Assembly (NCBI GenBank): GCA_002435585.1
Contig: DJDY01000129.1
Coordinates: 1 to 6,629 of the forward strand
DNA: 6,629 bases
Direction of reading: 5' to 3'
Source of the DNA: Lachnospira sp. UBA5912
Lineage (GTDB): Bacteria; Bacillota; Clostridia; Lachnospirales; Lachnospiraceae
Shown here piece after piece: positions 1-5,752 of the stretch (positions are counted from its first letter, which is position 1; the number at the start of each line of letters is the position of its first letter). Below the pieces are notes generated by a model. That model saw only the letters and a list, made by a program, of their open reading frames with translations. It ran no database searches and had not been told where the DNA came from. A program made the position numbers and the translations under genes.

Positions 1-159
1 CTTGAACTTGCAGGTATTAAGAACATCCGTACAAAGTCACTTGGTTCTAACAACAAGCAGAATGCTGTATTAGCAACAATCGAAGGTCTTAAGTCTATGA
101 AGACTCCAGAAGAAGTTGCAAGACTTCGTGGAAAGTCTGTTAGCGAGATCCTTGGCTAA
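1..159 (+). CDS. rpsE: 30S ribosomal protein S5, C-terminal part (partial)
   Basis: This is the 3' end of a gene that begins before the window. It encodes the last 52 residues, read in frame from base 1, ending [10 protein letters not shown] and a TAA. The segment matches the C-terminal domain of S5, with the conserved stretch [17 protein letters not shown] followed by the helix around [13 protein letters not shown]5 is a small-subunit protein near the mRNA entry channel and takes part in decoding fidelity. Its position just before rpmD and rplO is the standard spc-operon order, which supports the call. Only the C-terminal part is visible, so the N-terminal double-stranded RNA-binding domain cannot be assessed. 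Confidence 0.93.
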   Translation, partial: LELAGIKNIRTKSLGSNNKQNAVLATIEGLKSMKTPEEVARLRGKSVSEILG

Positions 160-198
160 TTAACAAATAAACATTGATATAGTCGTTAATCGACAGAT

Positions 199-203
199 GG
201 AGG
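199..203 (+). promoter_or_regulatory. Shine-Dalgarno of rpmD (decides the start)
   Basis: GGAGG lies 5 nt before the ATG at 209. An in-frame ATG at 197 overlaps this motif and has no ribosome-binding site of its own, so translation should start at 209. Confidence 0.85.
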
Positions 204-208
204 TTAAA

Positions 209-394
209 ATGGCTGATAAGAAGTTAAGAATAACTTTAGTTAAGTCTCCAATCAGTGCTGTTCCTAAGCATAGAAGAACTGTTGAAGCTATGGGTCTTAC
301 AAAGATGCATAAGACAGTTGAACTTCCAGATAATGCTGCTACAAGAGGACAGATTCAGCAGATTGGTTATATGTTAAAGGTAGAAGAAATCTAA
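209..394 (+). CDS. rpmD: 50S ribosomal protein L30
   Basis: It encodes a 61-residue protein starting MADKKLRITLVKSPI, the usual length for bacterial L30. The family pattern is visible: an N-terminal beta strand (LRITLVKSPIS), then the HRRTVEAMGLTKMHKTVE region, then a C-terminal strand (IGYMLKVEEI). L30 is a small, non-universal protein of the large subunit. The gene sits between rpsE and rplO as in other spc operons. An ATG 12 nt upstream would add MEVK, but it overlaps the Shine-Dalgarno GGAGG and was discarded. The 49-nt spacer after rpsE holds only a 4-bp hairpin (GTCG/CGAC) and no convincing promoter. Confidence 0.95.
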   Translation: MADKKLRITLVKSPISAVPKHRRTVEAMGLTKMHKTVELPDNAATRGQIQQIGYMLKVEEI

Positions 395-423
395 TTAAAT
401 AAATCAGATAAGGAGGTGCAATA

Positions 424-864
424 ATGGATTTATCTAATTTAAGCCCAGCAGAGGGTTCAGTAATGAGCGATAATTTCAGAAGAGGCCGTGGACATGGTTC
501 AGGAAATGGCAAGACAGCTGGTAAAGGTCATAAGGGACAGAAGGCTCGTTCAGGAGCACCAAGACCAGGTTTTGAAGGTGGTCAGATGCCATTATATAGA
601 AGAATTCCTAAGAGAGGTTTCACAAACAGAAACCGTAGAGAATTCGTTGCTATCAATATCAGCACATTAGAGAGATTCGACAATGGCGCTGAAGTTACAG
701 TTGATACATTAATAGAATCAGGCATCGTTAAGAATCCTAAGGATGGTATCAAGATTCTTGGTAATGGCGAACTCACAAAGAAACTCAACGTTAAGGCTAA
801 CGCATTTAGTGCTTCAGCACAGGAAAAGATCGAAGCTCTTGGTGGTTCTTGCGAGGTGATCTAA
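424..864 (+). CDS. rplO: 50S ribosomal protein L15
   Basis: It encodes 146 residues, the normal length for L15. The N-terminus ([12 protein letters not shown]) is followed by the long Gly/Arg/Lys-rich extension at about residues 19-53 that threads into 23S rRNA ([20 protein letters not shown], then [18 protein letters not shown]). The globular C-terminal domain runs from about 75 to 146 and ends GGSCEVI. L15 is a late-assembling large-subunit protein. A strong Shine-Dalgarno (AAGGAGGTG, 410-418) precedes the ATG. The stop is followed by the secY start after only 1 nt, and the secY ribosome-binding site lies inside the end of this gene, so translational coupling of L15 and SecY is likely. Confidence 0.97.
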   Translation: MDLSNLSPAEGSVMSDNFRRGRGHGSGNGKTAGKGHKGQKARSGAPRPGFEGGQMPLYRRIPKRGFTNRNRREFVAINISTLERFDNGAEVTVDTLIESGIVKNPKDGIKILGNGELTKKLNVKANAFSASAQEKIEALGGSCEVI

Positions 865-865
865 T

Positions 866-2185
866 ATGTTAAAGACACTTGTAGGCGCTTTTAAAAACAA
901 AGACATAAGAAAAAAGATCTTATATACTCTTATGATTCTTGTTATTGTCAGAGTGGGAAGTTTACTTCCTATTCCAGGAGTAGATACAGAGTATTTCAGT
1001 AGCTTACTTAGTGGAATTAATACTGGTGATTTGAGCTATCTTAGCGCATTTACAGGAGGTTCATTCGAAAGAATGTCCCTCTTTGCGTTAAGCATAACGC
1101 CATATATTACTTCATCTATCATCATGCAGCTCCTTGCAATTGCTATTCCTAAGTTAGAGGAAATGCAGAAAGAGGGCGAAGATGGTAGAAAGAAGATTGC
1201 AGCGATTACTAGATACGTAACAATAGGTCTTGCTCTTATTGAGAGTATAGCAATGGCTGTTGGCTTTGGTAGATCTGGTCTTATCAAGGGATACCAGGGC
1301 TTTAGTACATTACATTATGTTGTAAGTATTATAGTAGTAGTTGCAGCACTTACAGCAGGTTCTGCAATGCTTATGTGGCTTGGTGAAAGAATTACTGAGA
1401 ATGGTGTTGGAAACGGTATTTCAATCGTTCTTTTAATTAATATCATTTCTGGTATGCCAAGCGATTTTGCTACATTGTATAGCACATTTGTTGCACCTAG
1501 AACTATTGCAAAGGGTGTATTAGCAGCTGCAATTATTATTGCAATTCTTGTAGTAATGGTTGTTTTAGTATGCTTCTTACAGGATGGAGAGAGAAGAATT
1601 CCTGTTCAATATTCACAGAAGGTTAGTGGTAGAAAGTCTTTCGGCGGACAGTCTACTAATATTCCTTTAAAGGTTAATACTGCAGGTGTTATGCCAGTTA
1701 TCTTCGCATCATCACTTATGCAGTTTCCTGTAATTATTGCACAGTTATTCGGAAAGTCATATGAATGGACAAGATATTTAAGCTCTTCATACTGGTGCAG
1801 GGTATCAGCACCTAAGTATTCGTTAGGTTTAATATTATACATAGTATTACTTATAATATTTGCCTACTTCTACACATCAATCACATTTAATCCGATTGAG
1901 GTTGCTGATAATCTTAAGAAAGCTGGCGGAGTTATTCCAGGTATAACACCTGGTAAGTCAACCAGTGATTATCTTAATAATATACTTAACTACATCGTAT
2001 TTGTCGGTGCAGTTGGATTACTCATCATTGCATTAATACCAATTATGTGCACAGGATTCTTTAATGCAAGCGTTTCATTCGGTGGTACATCCGTTATCAT
2101 CATCGTTGGTGTAGTACTTGAAACATTAAAGCAGATTGAATCACAGATGGTTAATCGTTATTATAAGGGATTCTTAAGCGAATAA
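866..2185 (+). CDS. secY: Preprotein translocase channel subunit SecY
   Basis: It encodes 439 residues, typical of SecY, the membrane channel through which SecA and ribosomes pass secretory and membrane proteins, with SecE and SecG as partners. About ten membrane segments can be seen, roughly at 17-35, 72-94, 113-134, 149-171, 183-199, 215-237, 272-294, 318-340, 374-394 and 404-420. Two family signatures are clear: SITPYITSSIIMQLL at 76-90, in the second segment, and GERITENGVGNGISI at 173-187. The cytosolic C4 loop carries ERRIPVQYSQK at 242-252. The C5 loop reads NPIEVADNLKKAGGVIPGITPGK; at 361 it has Thr where most SecY proteins have a conserved Arg (E. coli R357). The start is set by GAGGTGAT at 853-860, inside rplO. 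The reading frame is otherwise intact. Confidence 0.97.
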   Translation: MLKTLVGAFKNKDIRKKILYTLMILVIVRVGSLLPIPGVDTEYFSSLLSGINTGDLSYLSAFTGGSFERMSLFALSITPYITSSIIMQLLAIAIPKLEEMQKEGEDGRKKIAAITRYVTIGLALIESIAMAVGFGRSGLIKGYQGFSTLHYVVSIIVVVAALTAGSAMLMWLGERITENGVGNGISIVLLINIISGMPSDFATLYSTFVAPRTIAKGVLAAAIIIAILVVMVVLVCFLQDGERRIPVQYSQKVSGRKSFGGQSTNIPLKVNTAGVMPVIFASSLMQFPVIIAQLFGKSYEWTRYLSSSYWCRVSAPKYSLGLILYIVLLIIFAYFYTSITFNPIEVADNLKKAGGVIPGITPGKSTSDYLNNILNYIVFVGAVGLLIIALIPIMCTGFFNASVSFGGTSVIIIVGVVLETLKQIESQMVNRYYKGFLSE

Positions 2186-2203
2186 GCTTATTAGTATTTA
2201 GAG

Positions 2204-2233
2204 GACTTGCCTGACAGTAATGTTGGGCGAGTC
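2204..2233 (+). other. 13-bp RNA hairpin with GTAA tetraloop before adk
   Basis: Bases 2204-2216 pair with 2221-2233 without interruption (13 bp, three of them G-T wobbles) and close a GTAA loop, which is a GNRA-type tetraloop. The stem starts 18 nt after the secY stop and ends 42 nt before the adk start. The following bases (ATTTGTGT) are not a real T-run, so a strong intrinsic terminator is unlikely. An RNA processing, stability or attenuation element fits better. A second 6-bp repeat, CATTTG (2233-2238) with CAAATG (2250-2255), follows directly and shares one base with the first stem. Confidence 0.6.
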
Positions 2234-2275
2234 ATTTGTGTATAAAAAGCAAATGAAAGTTAATGAGGTAGACAT

Positions 2276-2920
2276 ATGAAGATTATTATGTTAGGAGCTC
2301 CAGGAGCTGGCAAGGGAACACAGGCAAAGAAAATAGCTGAAAAGTATTCAATTCCTCACATTTCAACAGGAGATATTTTCAGAGCTAATATTAAGAATAA
2401 TACAGAACTTGGTAAGAAGGCTAAGACATATATGGATAAGGGAGAGCTTGTACCAGATGAATTAGTTGTTGACCTTATCATGGACAGATTCAAGGAAGCT
2501 GACTGTGCTAATGGTTATGTATTAGATGGTTTCCCAAGAACAATTCCTCAGGCAGAAGCGCTTGATAAGGCACTCGCTGCTAATAATGAAGCTGTTGATT
2601 TCGCTATTAATGTAGAAGTTCCAGATGAGAATATCATCAATAGAATGTCTGGAAGAAGAGCATGTGTAGGTTGTGGTGCAACTTATCATATCCAGTTCAA
2701 TCCACCTAAGGTTGAAGGTGTATGTGACACATGCGGAGAAAAGCTTATATTAAGAGATGATGATAAGCCAGAAACTGTTAAAAACAGATTATCTGTATAT
2801 CATGAACAGACACAGCCATTAATTGACTACTATTCAAAGAAGGGTGTATTAGCCGAAGTTGATGGCACACAGTCAATGGATGATGTATTTAATGCAATTG
2901 TTAATGTTTTAGGAAAGTAG
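2276..2920 (+). CDS. adk: Adenylate kinase, zinc-LID type
   Basis: It encodes 214 residues, the length of the long-form bacterial enzyme. It catalyses ATP + AMP = 2 ADP in the cytoplasm and balances the adenine nucleotide pool. The P-loop GAPGAGKGT is at 7-15, the AMP-binding STGD at 30-33 and R36, and the DGFPRT motif at 84-89. The LID domain (about 122-160) carries four cysteines in two CxxC pairs, C130/C133 and C150/C153, the structural zinc site common in Gram-positive adenylate kinases. The Shine-Dalgarno is modest (GAGG, 2265-2268, 7 nt before the ATG). The gene lies between secY and map, the usual Firmicute order, behind a 90-nt gap with a hairpin. Confidence 0.97.
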   Translation: MKIIMLGAPGAGKGTQAKKIAEKYSIPHISTGDIFRANIKNNTELGKKAKTYMDKGELVPDELVVDLIMDRFKEADCANGYVLDGFPRTIPQAEALDKALAANNEAVDFAINVEVPDENIINRMSGRRACVGCGATYHIQFNPPKVEGVCDTCGEKLILRDDDKPETVKNRLSVYHEQTQPLIDYYSKKGVLAEVDGTQSMDDVFNAIVNVLGK

Positions 2921-2927
2921 GCTGGTT

Positions 2928-3683
2928 ATGTCTGTAACAGTTAAGTCAAAGCACGAAATAGAATTAATGAGAGAAGCAGGTAAGATTCTTGGAACAGTTC
3001 TTAATGAACTTGAAAAAGAGTGCAAGCCTGGTGTGACAACATATCACATTAATAAAATCGGCGATGAAATGATAAAAAGCTACGGATGTATACCATCATT
3101 TTATGGATATCAGGGATATCCAGCCTCTATATGTGTATCAGTTAATGAAGAGATTGTACATGGTATTCCATCAAGGGCAAGAGTACTTAAAGATGGGGAT
3201 ATAGTAAGTCTTGATGCTGGTGTTATATATAAGGGGTATCATTCAGATGCTGCAAGAACTTATGGTGTAGGCAATATAAGTAAAGAAGCAGCTAAACTGA
3301 TTGAAGTGACAAGGCAGAGTTTCTTCGAGGGAATAAAGTTTGCCAAGGAAGGTTGTCACTTGTATGAAATCTCCAATGCAATTGCAGATTATAATGAGTC
3401 ATTTGGATATGGTGTTATAAGGGAACTTGTAGGTCATGGTATCGGAACAGAACTTCACGAAGAACCTGAAATCCCTAACTTCAGACAGCCAAGAAGGGGT
3501 ATGAAGTTATATGAGGGTATGACACTCGCCATAGAACCTATGGTCTCAGCGGGCGATTATAAGGTAAAGTGGATGGATGATGGCTGGACTGCATCAACTA
3601 TAGACAATTCGTTGTCAGCACACTATGAAAACACGGTTTTGGTAACTAAAGACGGACCAGAGATATTATCACTGGTCGAGTAG
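2928..3683 (+). CDS. map: Methionine aminopeptidase, type I
   Basis: It encodes 251 residues, typical of the short type Ia enzyme without an SH3-like zinc extension. It removes the initiator methionine from nascent proteins after deformylation. The five metal ligands of the pita-bread fold are all present: D96 (SLDAG), D107 (HSDAAR), H170 (VGHGIG), E203 (AIEPM) and E234 (HYENT). H79 (IVHGIP) and H177 (ELHEEP) match the known substrate-contacting histidines. The start lies 7 nt after the adk stop. Its Shine-Dalgarno is weak (AGGAAAG at 2911-2917 or AGG at 2919-2921), which suggests translation coupled to adk. The frame is intact. Confidence 0.97.
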   Translation: MSVTVKSKHEIELMREAGKILGTVLNELEKECKPGVTTYHINKIGDEMIKSYGCIPSFYGYQGYPASICVSVNEEIVHGIPSRARVLKDGDIVSLDAGVIYKGYHSDAARTYGVGNISKEAAKLIEVTRQSFFEGIKFAKEGCHLYEISNAIADYNESFGYGVIRELVGHGIGTELHEEPEIPNFRQPRRGMKLYEGMTLAIEPMVSAGDYKVKWMDDGWTASTIDNSLSAHYENTVLVTKDGPEILSLVE

Positions 3684-3770
3684 GATAGCTGCGTATTATG
3701 ATTATTTGTTATCAGATATAATCTCATGACAATGTATAAAGACAGCAATAATTACCCAATACTGGTATAT

Positions 3771-3775
3771 GGAGG
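3771..3775 (+). promoter_or_regulatory. Shine-Dalgarno pointing to a TTG start at 3783
   Basis: GGAGG sits 7 nt before an in-frame TTG at 3783, an ideal spacing. The ATG at 3726, 57 nt further upstream, has no purine-rich motif before it. This favours the TTG as the start of the KOW-domain gene. Confidence 0.7.
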
Positions 3776-3782
3776 AAACGGA

Positions 3783-4061
3783 TTGAATAATAATATAGGA
3801 TATTTTGCCACATCACTGGCAGGACATGATCACAATAATGTATATATTATTGTTGATGCAGATGATGAGTATGTATATCTTGTGGATGGAAAACTTAAAA
3901 AAGTTGATAATCCTAAAAAGAAAAAAATAAAACATGTTCAGTTAATCAAAAGAACTGACGATACAATAACAGGCAAGATTAATAATAATATAGCATTAAC
4001 TAATGAAGATATTAAGTATGCTATAAAAAATTATAACAAAGAAAATCAAAGATTAAGTTAG
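3783..4061 (+). CDS. KOW-domain RNA-binding protein (RplGB/YbzG-like)
   Basis: With the TTG start it encodes 92 residues; starting at the ATG at 3726 would give 111. Clostridial and Bacillus genomes carry a small KOW protein exactly here, between map and infA, annotated as a ribosomal L14E/L6E/L27E-like RNA-binding protein. The family layout is visible: [20 protein letters not shown] at 5-24, [27 protein letters not shown] at 28-54, then an acidic-basic helix ([12 protein letters not shown]). Relatives as I recall them read about AGRDKG in the KOW turn; here it is AGHDHN, so the turn has diverged, including loss of the final glycine. The role is unproven, probably binding rRNA or a ribosome. 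The gene is Asn/Lys-rich and more AT-rich than its neighbours. It follows a 99-nt gap after map. Confidence 0.8.
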   Translation: MNNNIGYFATSLAGHDHNNVYIIVDADDEYVYLVDGKLKKVDNPKKKKIKHVQLIKRTDDTITGKINNNIALTNEDIKYAIKNYNKENQRLS

Positions 4062-4072
4062 AGATTAAATTG

Positions 4073-4078
4073 AGGAGG
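4073..4078 (+). promoter_or_regulatory. Shine-Dalgarno of infA (decides the start)
   Basis: AGGAGG lies 6 nt before the ATG at 4085. An in-frame ATG at 4070 would add MRRQS, residues that are themselves encoded across the Shine-Dalgarno, so 4085 is the start. Confidence 0.85.
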
Positions 4079-4084
4079 CAATCA

Positions 4085-4303
4085 ATGTCAAAGGCAGACG
4101 TTATAGAAATCGAAGGAAAAGTTGTTGAGAAGTTACCAAATGCATTCTTTAAGGTAGAACTTGAGAATGGACATCAGATACTTGCAACTATCAGTGGAAA
4201 GTTAAGAATGAACTTTATCAGAATTCTTCCAGGCGATAAGGTAACAATAGAGCTTTCTCCATATGACCTTACTAAGGGAAGAATCATCTGGAGAGATAAG
4301 TAA
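4085..4303 (+). CDS. infA: Translation initiation factor IF-1
   Basis: It encodes 72 residues, the standard IF-1 length, beginning [20 protein letters not shown]. The whole protein is one S1-like OB fold. Family hallmarks are the [32 protein letters not shown] core and the C-terminal [17 protein letters not shown]-1 binds the ribosomal A site during 30S initiation-complex formation and works with IF-2 and IF-3. The gene lies 23 nt after the KOW gene and before rpmJ, the conserved Firmicute order. A 205-nt gap with a promoter follows it. Confidence 0.97.
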   Translation: MSKADVIEIEGKVVEKLPNAFFKVELENGHQILATISGKLRMNFIRILPGDKVTIELSPYDLTKGRIIWRDK

Positions 4304-4374
4304 TAAAAGCTATATGGAATGCCTGCAGCATATTTGAATGTGGGTAGTATAGTTCTTAACATCTAAAGTAAAAT

Positions 4375-4443
4375 CTTTCAAAAAGTATCTAAAAATATAA
4401 GCAAAATTTGTGCAATATTTTTTAGAGAAATTTGAAAGTTTTT
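4375..4443 (+). terminator. AT-rich nested inverted repeat with T tail, possible weak terminator
   Basis: CTTTCAAA (4375-4382) is the exact reverse complement of TTTGAAAG (4431-4438). Inside it, TCTAAAAA (4388-4395) is the exact reverse complement of TTTTTAGA (4419-4426), and GCA/TGC (4401-4403/4411-4413) can close the centre. Five Ts (4439-4443) follow the outer arm directly. The stem is very AT-rich, so an intrinsic terminator would be weak. A DNA-level operator, or partial separation of the infA and rpmJ transcripts, is equally possible. It ends just before the -35 box of the promoter at 4445. Confidence 0.35.
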
Positions 4444-4444
4444 C

Positions 4445-4474
4445 TTGCATTTAAAAATATGGCTATGATATAAT
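4445..4474 (+). promoter_or_regulatory. SigA-type promoter with extended -10, driving rpmJ
   Basis: A perfect TATAAT (4469-4474) is preceded by TG plus one base (4466-4468), giving an extended -10. The -35 candidate TTGCAT (4445-4450) is 18 nt upstream and matches TTGACA at three positions. Transcription would start near 4481, about 28 nt before the rpmJ start, so rpmJ and the alpha-operon genes could be made independently of the upstream spc genes. This is the best promoter match I found in the window. Confidence 0.6.
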
Positions 4475-4508
4475 AGCTAACGAACTTGTCTGAAAGGAGG
4501 CTTTTGCA

Positions 4509-4622
4509 GTGAAGGTTAGATCATCAGTTAAACCAATTTGTGAAAAATGCAAAGTCATTAAGAGAAAGGGTAGAATCATGATTATATGTGAAAACCCTAA
4601 GCACAAGCAGAGACAGGGTTAA
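4509..4622 (+). CDS. rpmJ: 50S ribosomal protein L36, zinc-binding form
   Basis: It encodes 37 residues from a GTG start ([20 protein letters not shown]...), exactly the length of standard bacterial L36. The zinc ribbon is complete: C11, C14, C27 and H32, so this is the zinc-containing (C+) form. L36 is the smallest protein of the large subunit. A strong Shine-Dalgarno, AAAGGAGG (4493-4500), lies 8 nt before the GTG, which fixes the start. Gene order infA-rpmJ-rpsM matches the Firmicute arrangement. The gene is flanked by unusually long gaps (205 nt before, 311 nt after) and has its own promoter candidate. Confidence 0.96.
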   Translation: MKVRSSVKPICEKCKVIKRKGRIMIICENPKHKQRQG

Positions 4623-4632
4623 TCCTTTTGGA

Positions 4633-4652
4633 GAGAAGTAGGAATACTTCTC
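4633..4652 (+). other. 8-bp hairpin with GGAA tetraloop after rpmJ
   Basis: GAGAAGTA (4633-4640) pairs perfectly with TACTTCTC (4645-4652) around a GGAA loop, which is of the GNRA type. It begins 10 nt after the rpmJ stop. The downstream ATGTTTGTG is not a solid T-run, so termination would be weak; a 3'-end or processing structure is also possible. Confidence 0.55.
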
Positions 4653-4662
4653 ATGTTTGTGC

Positions 4663-4697
4663 GTTATGGTATCAATATCACTAGTTGATGTCATAAC
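4663..4697 (+). other. 13-bp hairpin with 9-nt loop
   Basis: Bases 4663-4675 pair with 4685-4697 over 13 bp, with two central G-T wobbles, and leave the loop TATCACTAG. No T-run follows. It is the second of three consecutive hairpins in the rpmJ-rpsM gap. Confidence 0.55.
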
Positions 4698-4700
4698 ATG

Positions 4701-4730
4701 TTGTAAGTTTGTACTGTTACTCACTATAAC
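4701..4730 (+). promoter_or_regulatory. Possible promoter upstream of rpsM (distal)
   Basis: TTGTAA (4701-4706) and TATAAC (4725-4730) are 18 nt apart, matching the SigA consensus at 4/6 and 5/6 positions. The -10 overlaps the hairpin at 4706-4739, and there is no extended -10, so this is a weak call. Confidence 0.25.
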
Positions 4731-4739
4731 GGACAAATT
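4706..4739 (+). other. 13-bp hairpin with one bulged A
   Basis: AGTTTGT (4706-4712) pairs with ACAAATT (4733-4739), and CTGTTA (4714-4719) with TAACGG (4727-4732). A4713 is bulged and the loop is CTCACTA. Two pairs are G-T wobbles. It is the third consecutive hairpin of the rpmJ-rpsM gap. Confidence 0.5.
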
Positions 4740-4779
4740 ATGTAGTTTTGCGGCTGCAGTGATGAATCACCCGGCTAAG

Positions 4780-4808
4780 TTGTAAGGTGGTCATTGCTAT
4801 TTTATAAA
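4780..4808 (+). promoter_or_regulatory. Possible promoter upstream of rpsM (proximal)
   Basis: TTGTAA (4780-4785) and TATAAA (4803-4808) are 17 nt apart, matching the SigA consensus at 4/6 and 5/6. Transcription would start near 4815 and give a leader of about 120 nt that contains the GAAA-capped hairpin at 4841-4865. It is a better match than the pair at 4701-4730, but not experimentally supported. Confidence 0.35.
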
Positions 4809-4840
4809 TAATCGTAGCAGTTATGGCAACGCACACATTT

Positions 4841-4865
4841 CAGACGGCAGGAAACTGACGGGCTG
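4841..4865 (+). other. GAAA-capped hairpin in the rpsM leader
   Basis: CAG (4848-4850) pairs with CTG (4855-4857) around a GAAA tetraloop. After a G-A mismatch, CG (4845-4846) pairs with CG (4859-4860). After a small internal loop, CAG (4841-4843) pairs with CTG (4863-4865). An alternative long-range stem, ACGCA (4829-4833) with TGCGT (4864-4868), competes with the outer part, so the region could switch between two folds. Confidence 0.45.
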
Positions 4866-4933
4866 CGTATGTATACCGCTACACAGAATTGATTAATAAC
4901 ATATATATTTGATTAACGGAGGTTAAAGAACAC

Positions 4934-5308
4934 ATGGCTCGTATTTCAGGTGTAGACTTACCAAGAGAAAAACGTATCGAAATCGGACTTACTTATGTTT
5001 ATGGTATTGGACGAGTTAGAGCAACTAAGATCCTTGCAGAGGCTGGAGTTAACCCAGATACACGTGTTAAGGACTTAACAGATGAAGAAGTTGCTAAGAT
5101 CGCTAAGGTTATAGATGCTGATCCAGAGCATTTAGTAGAGGGTGACTTAAGAAGAGAAGTTGCCATGAACATCAAGAGATTAAAGGAAATCGGATGCTAC
5201 AGAGGAATCCGTCATAGAAAGGGTCTTCCAGTAAGAGGTCAGAAGACTAAGACTAATGCAAGAACTTGCAAGGGACCTAAGAAGACAGTAGCAAATAAGA
5301 AGAAATAA
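4934..5308 (+). CDS. rpsM: 30S ribosomal protein S13
   Basis: It encodes 124 residues, normal for S13. The N-terminal helix-two-turn-helix domain ([26 protein letters not shown], about 1-70) is followed by the long basic C-terminal tail with the S13 signature [14 protein letters not shown] (90-103) and KTNART-KGP. S13 is in the head of the small subunit and contacts the P-site tRNA and bridges to the large subunit. Within the tail motif usually written TRKGP, residue 112 is Cys rather than Arg. A GGAGG at 4918-4922 lies 11 nt before the ATG, slightly far. The gene is the first of the alpha group here, behind a 311-nt structured gap. Confidence 0.97.
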   Translation: MARISGVDLPREKRIEIGLTYVYGIGRVRATKILAEAGVNPDTRVKDLTDEEVAKIAKVIDADPEHLVEGDLRREVAMNIKRLKEIGCYRGIRHRKGLPVRGQKTKTNARTCKGPKKTVANKKK

Positions 5309-5336
5309 TTGTTAAACTCACAGGAGGTTATTTATC

Positions 5337-5732
5337 ATGGCTCAGAAAGTTACAAAAAAAGTGACAAAGAAGCGTGTTAAGAAGAACGTTGAAAGAGGAC
5401 AGGCACATATTCAGTCATCTTTCAATAATACAATAGTTACTTTAACAGATGCAGAAGGTAATGCTTTATCATGGGCATCTGCAGGTGGACTCGGATTCAG
5501 AGGATCTAAGAAGTCTACTCCATATGCAGCACAGATGGCAGCTGAGACAGCTACAAAGGCTGCTTTGATTCACGGATTAAAGTCTGTAGACGTTATGGTT
5601 AAGGGACCAGGTTCAGGTAGAGAGGCAGCTATTCGTGCCCTTTCAGCTTGTGGTCTCGAAGTTACAAGTATTAAGGATGTTACACCAGTTCCACATAACG
5701 GTTGTCGTCCACCAAAGCGTAGAAGAGTTTAA
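5337..5732 (+). CDS. rpsK: 30S ribosomal protein S11
   Basis: It encodes 131 residues, normal for S11. After a Lys-rich N-terminal tail (1-17) come the core markers [18 protein letters not shown] (21-38), [20 protein letters not shown] (51-70), [17 protein letters not shown] (86-102) and the near-invariant end [14 protein letters not shown] (118-131). S11 lies in the platform of the small subunit near the E site and the mRNA. The Shine-Dalgarno AGGAGG (5322-5327) is 9 nt before the ATG. It follows rpsM by 28 nt and precedes rpsD by 20 nt, so the three are very likely one transcript. Confidence 0.97.
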   Translation: MAQKVTKKVTKKRVKKNVERGQAHIQSSFNNTIVTLTDAEGNALSWASAGGLGFRGSKKSTPYAAQMAAETATKAALIHGLKSVDVMVKGPGSGREAAIRALSACGLEVTSIKDVTPVPHNGCRPPKRRRV

Positions 5733-5752
5733 TTTAGGGAGGTAAGATTACA

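Larger units (their letters stand above)
4623..4933 (+). promoter_or_regulatory. Structured 311-nt gap between rpmJ and rpsM (probable alpha-operon leader)
   Basis: No supported gene, tRNA or mobile element is present. The stretch holds a run of inverted repeats: 4633-4652, 4663-4697, 4706-4739, a short GTGA/TCAC hairpin with loop TGAA (4759-4770) that CGG/CCG (4751-4753/4771-4773) can extend, and 4841-4865, as well as long-range pairing GTAGC/GCTAC (4814-4818/4878-4882). It also has two promoter-like pairs (4701-4730, 4780-4808). The last 50 nt are AT-rich and end in the rpsM Shine-Dalgarno. In E. coli, S4 represses the alpha operon through an mRNA structure before rpsM. Since rpsD (S4) is in this operon, a similar feedback leader is plausible, but I could not match the E. 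coli pseudoknot. Confidence 0.5.

Noticed and set aside
488..670. 60-codon frame inside rplO
   Set aside because: It overlaps L15 in another frame and is a compositional shadow.
2241..2246. TATAAA before adk as a possible promoter
   Set aside because: No -35 box at suitable spacing; the best TTG-like hexamer is only 12 nt away.
3717..3722. Perfect TATAAT between map and the KOW gene
   Set aside because: No -35 match lies 16-18 nt upstream (TATTAT at best) and there is no extended -10 TG, so it is likely chance in AT-rich sequence.
4659..4663. GTGCG as a possible group II intron 5' end
   Set aside because: No domain V-like sequence or boundary follows, and the gap is too short for an intron.
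4524..4736. 70-codon open frame on the minus strand
   Set aside because: It is antisense to rpmJ and the hairpin region, has no family-like sequence, and the real gene on the + strand is clear.
4785..4800. AAGGTGG stretch as a possible T-box core
   Set aside because: It lacks the rest of the T-box motif and the terminator partner, and rpsM is not a typical T-box target.
4623..4933. tRNA or known riboswitch in the rpmJ-rpsM gap
   Set aside because: No TTCGAATCC-like T arm or cloverleaf, and no conserved core of the riboswitch classes I could recall.
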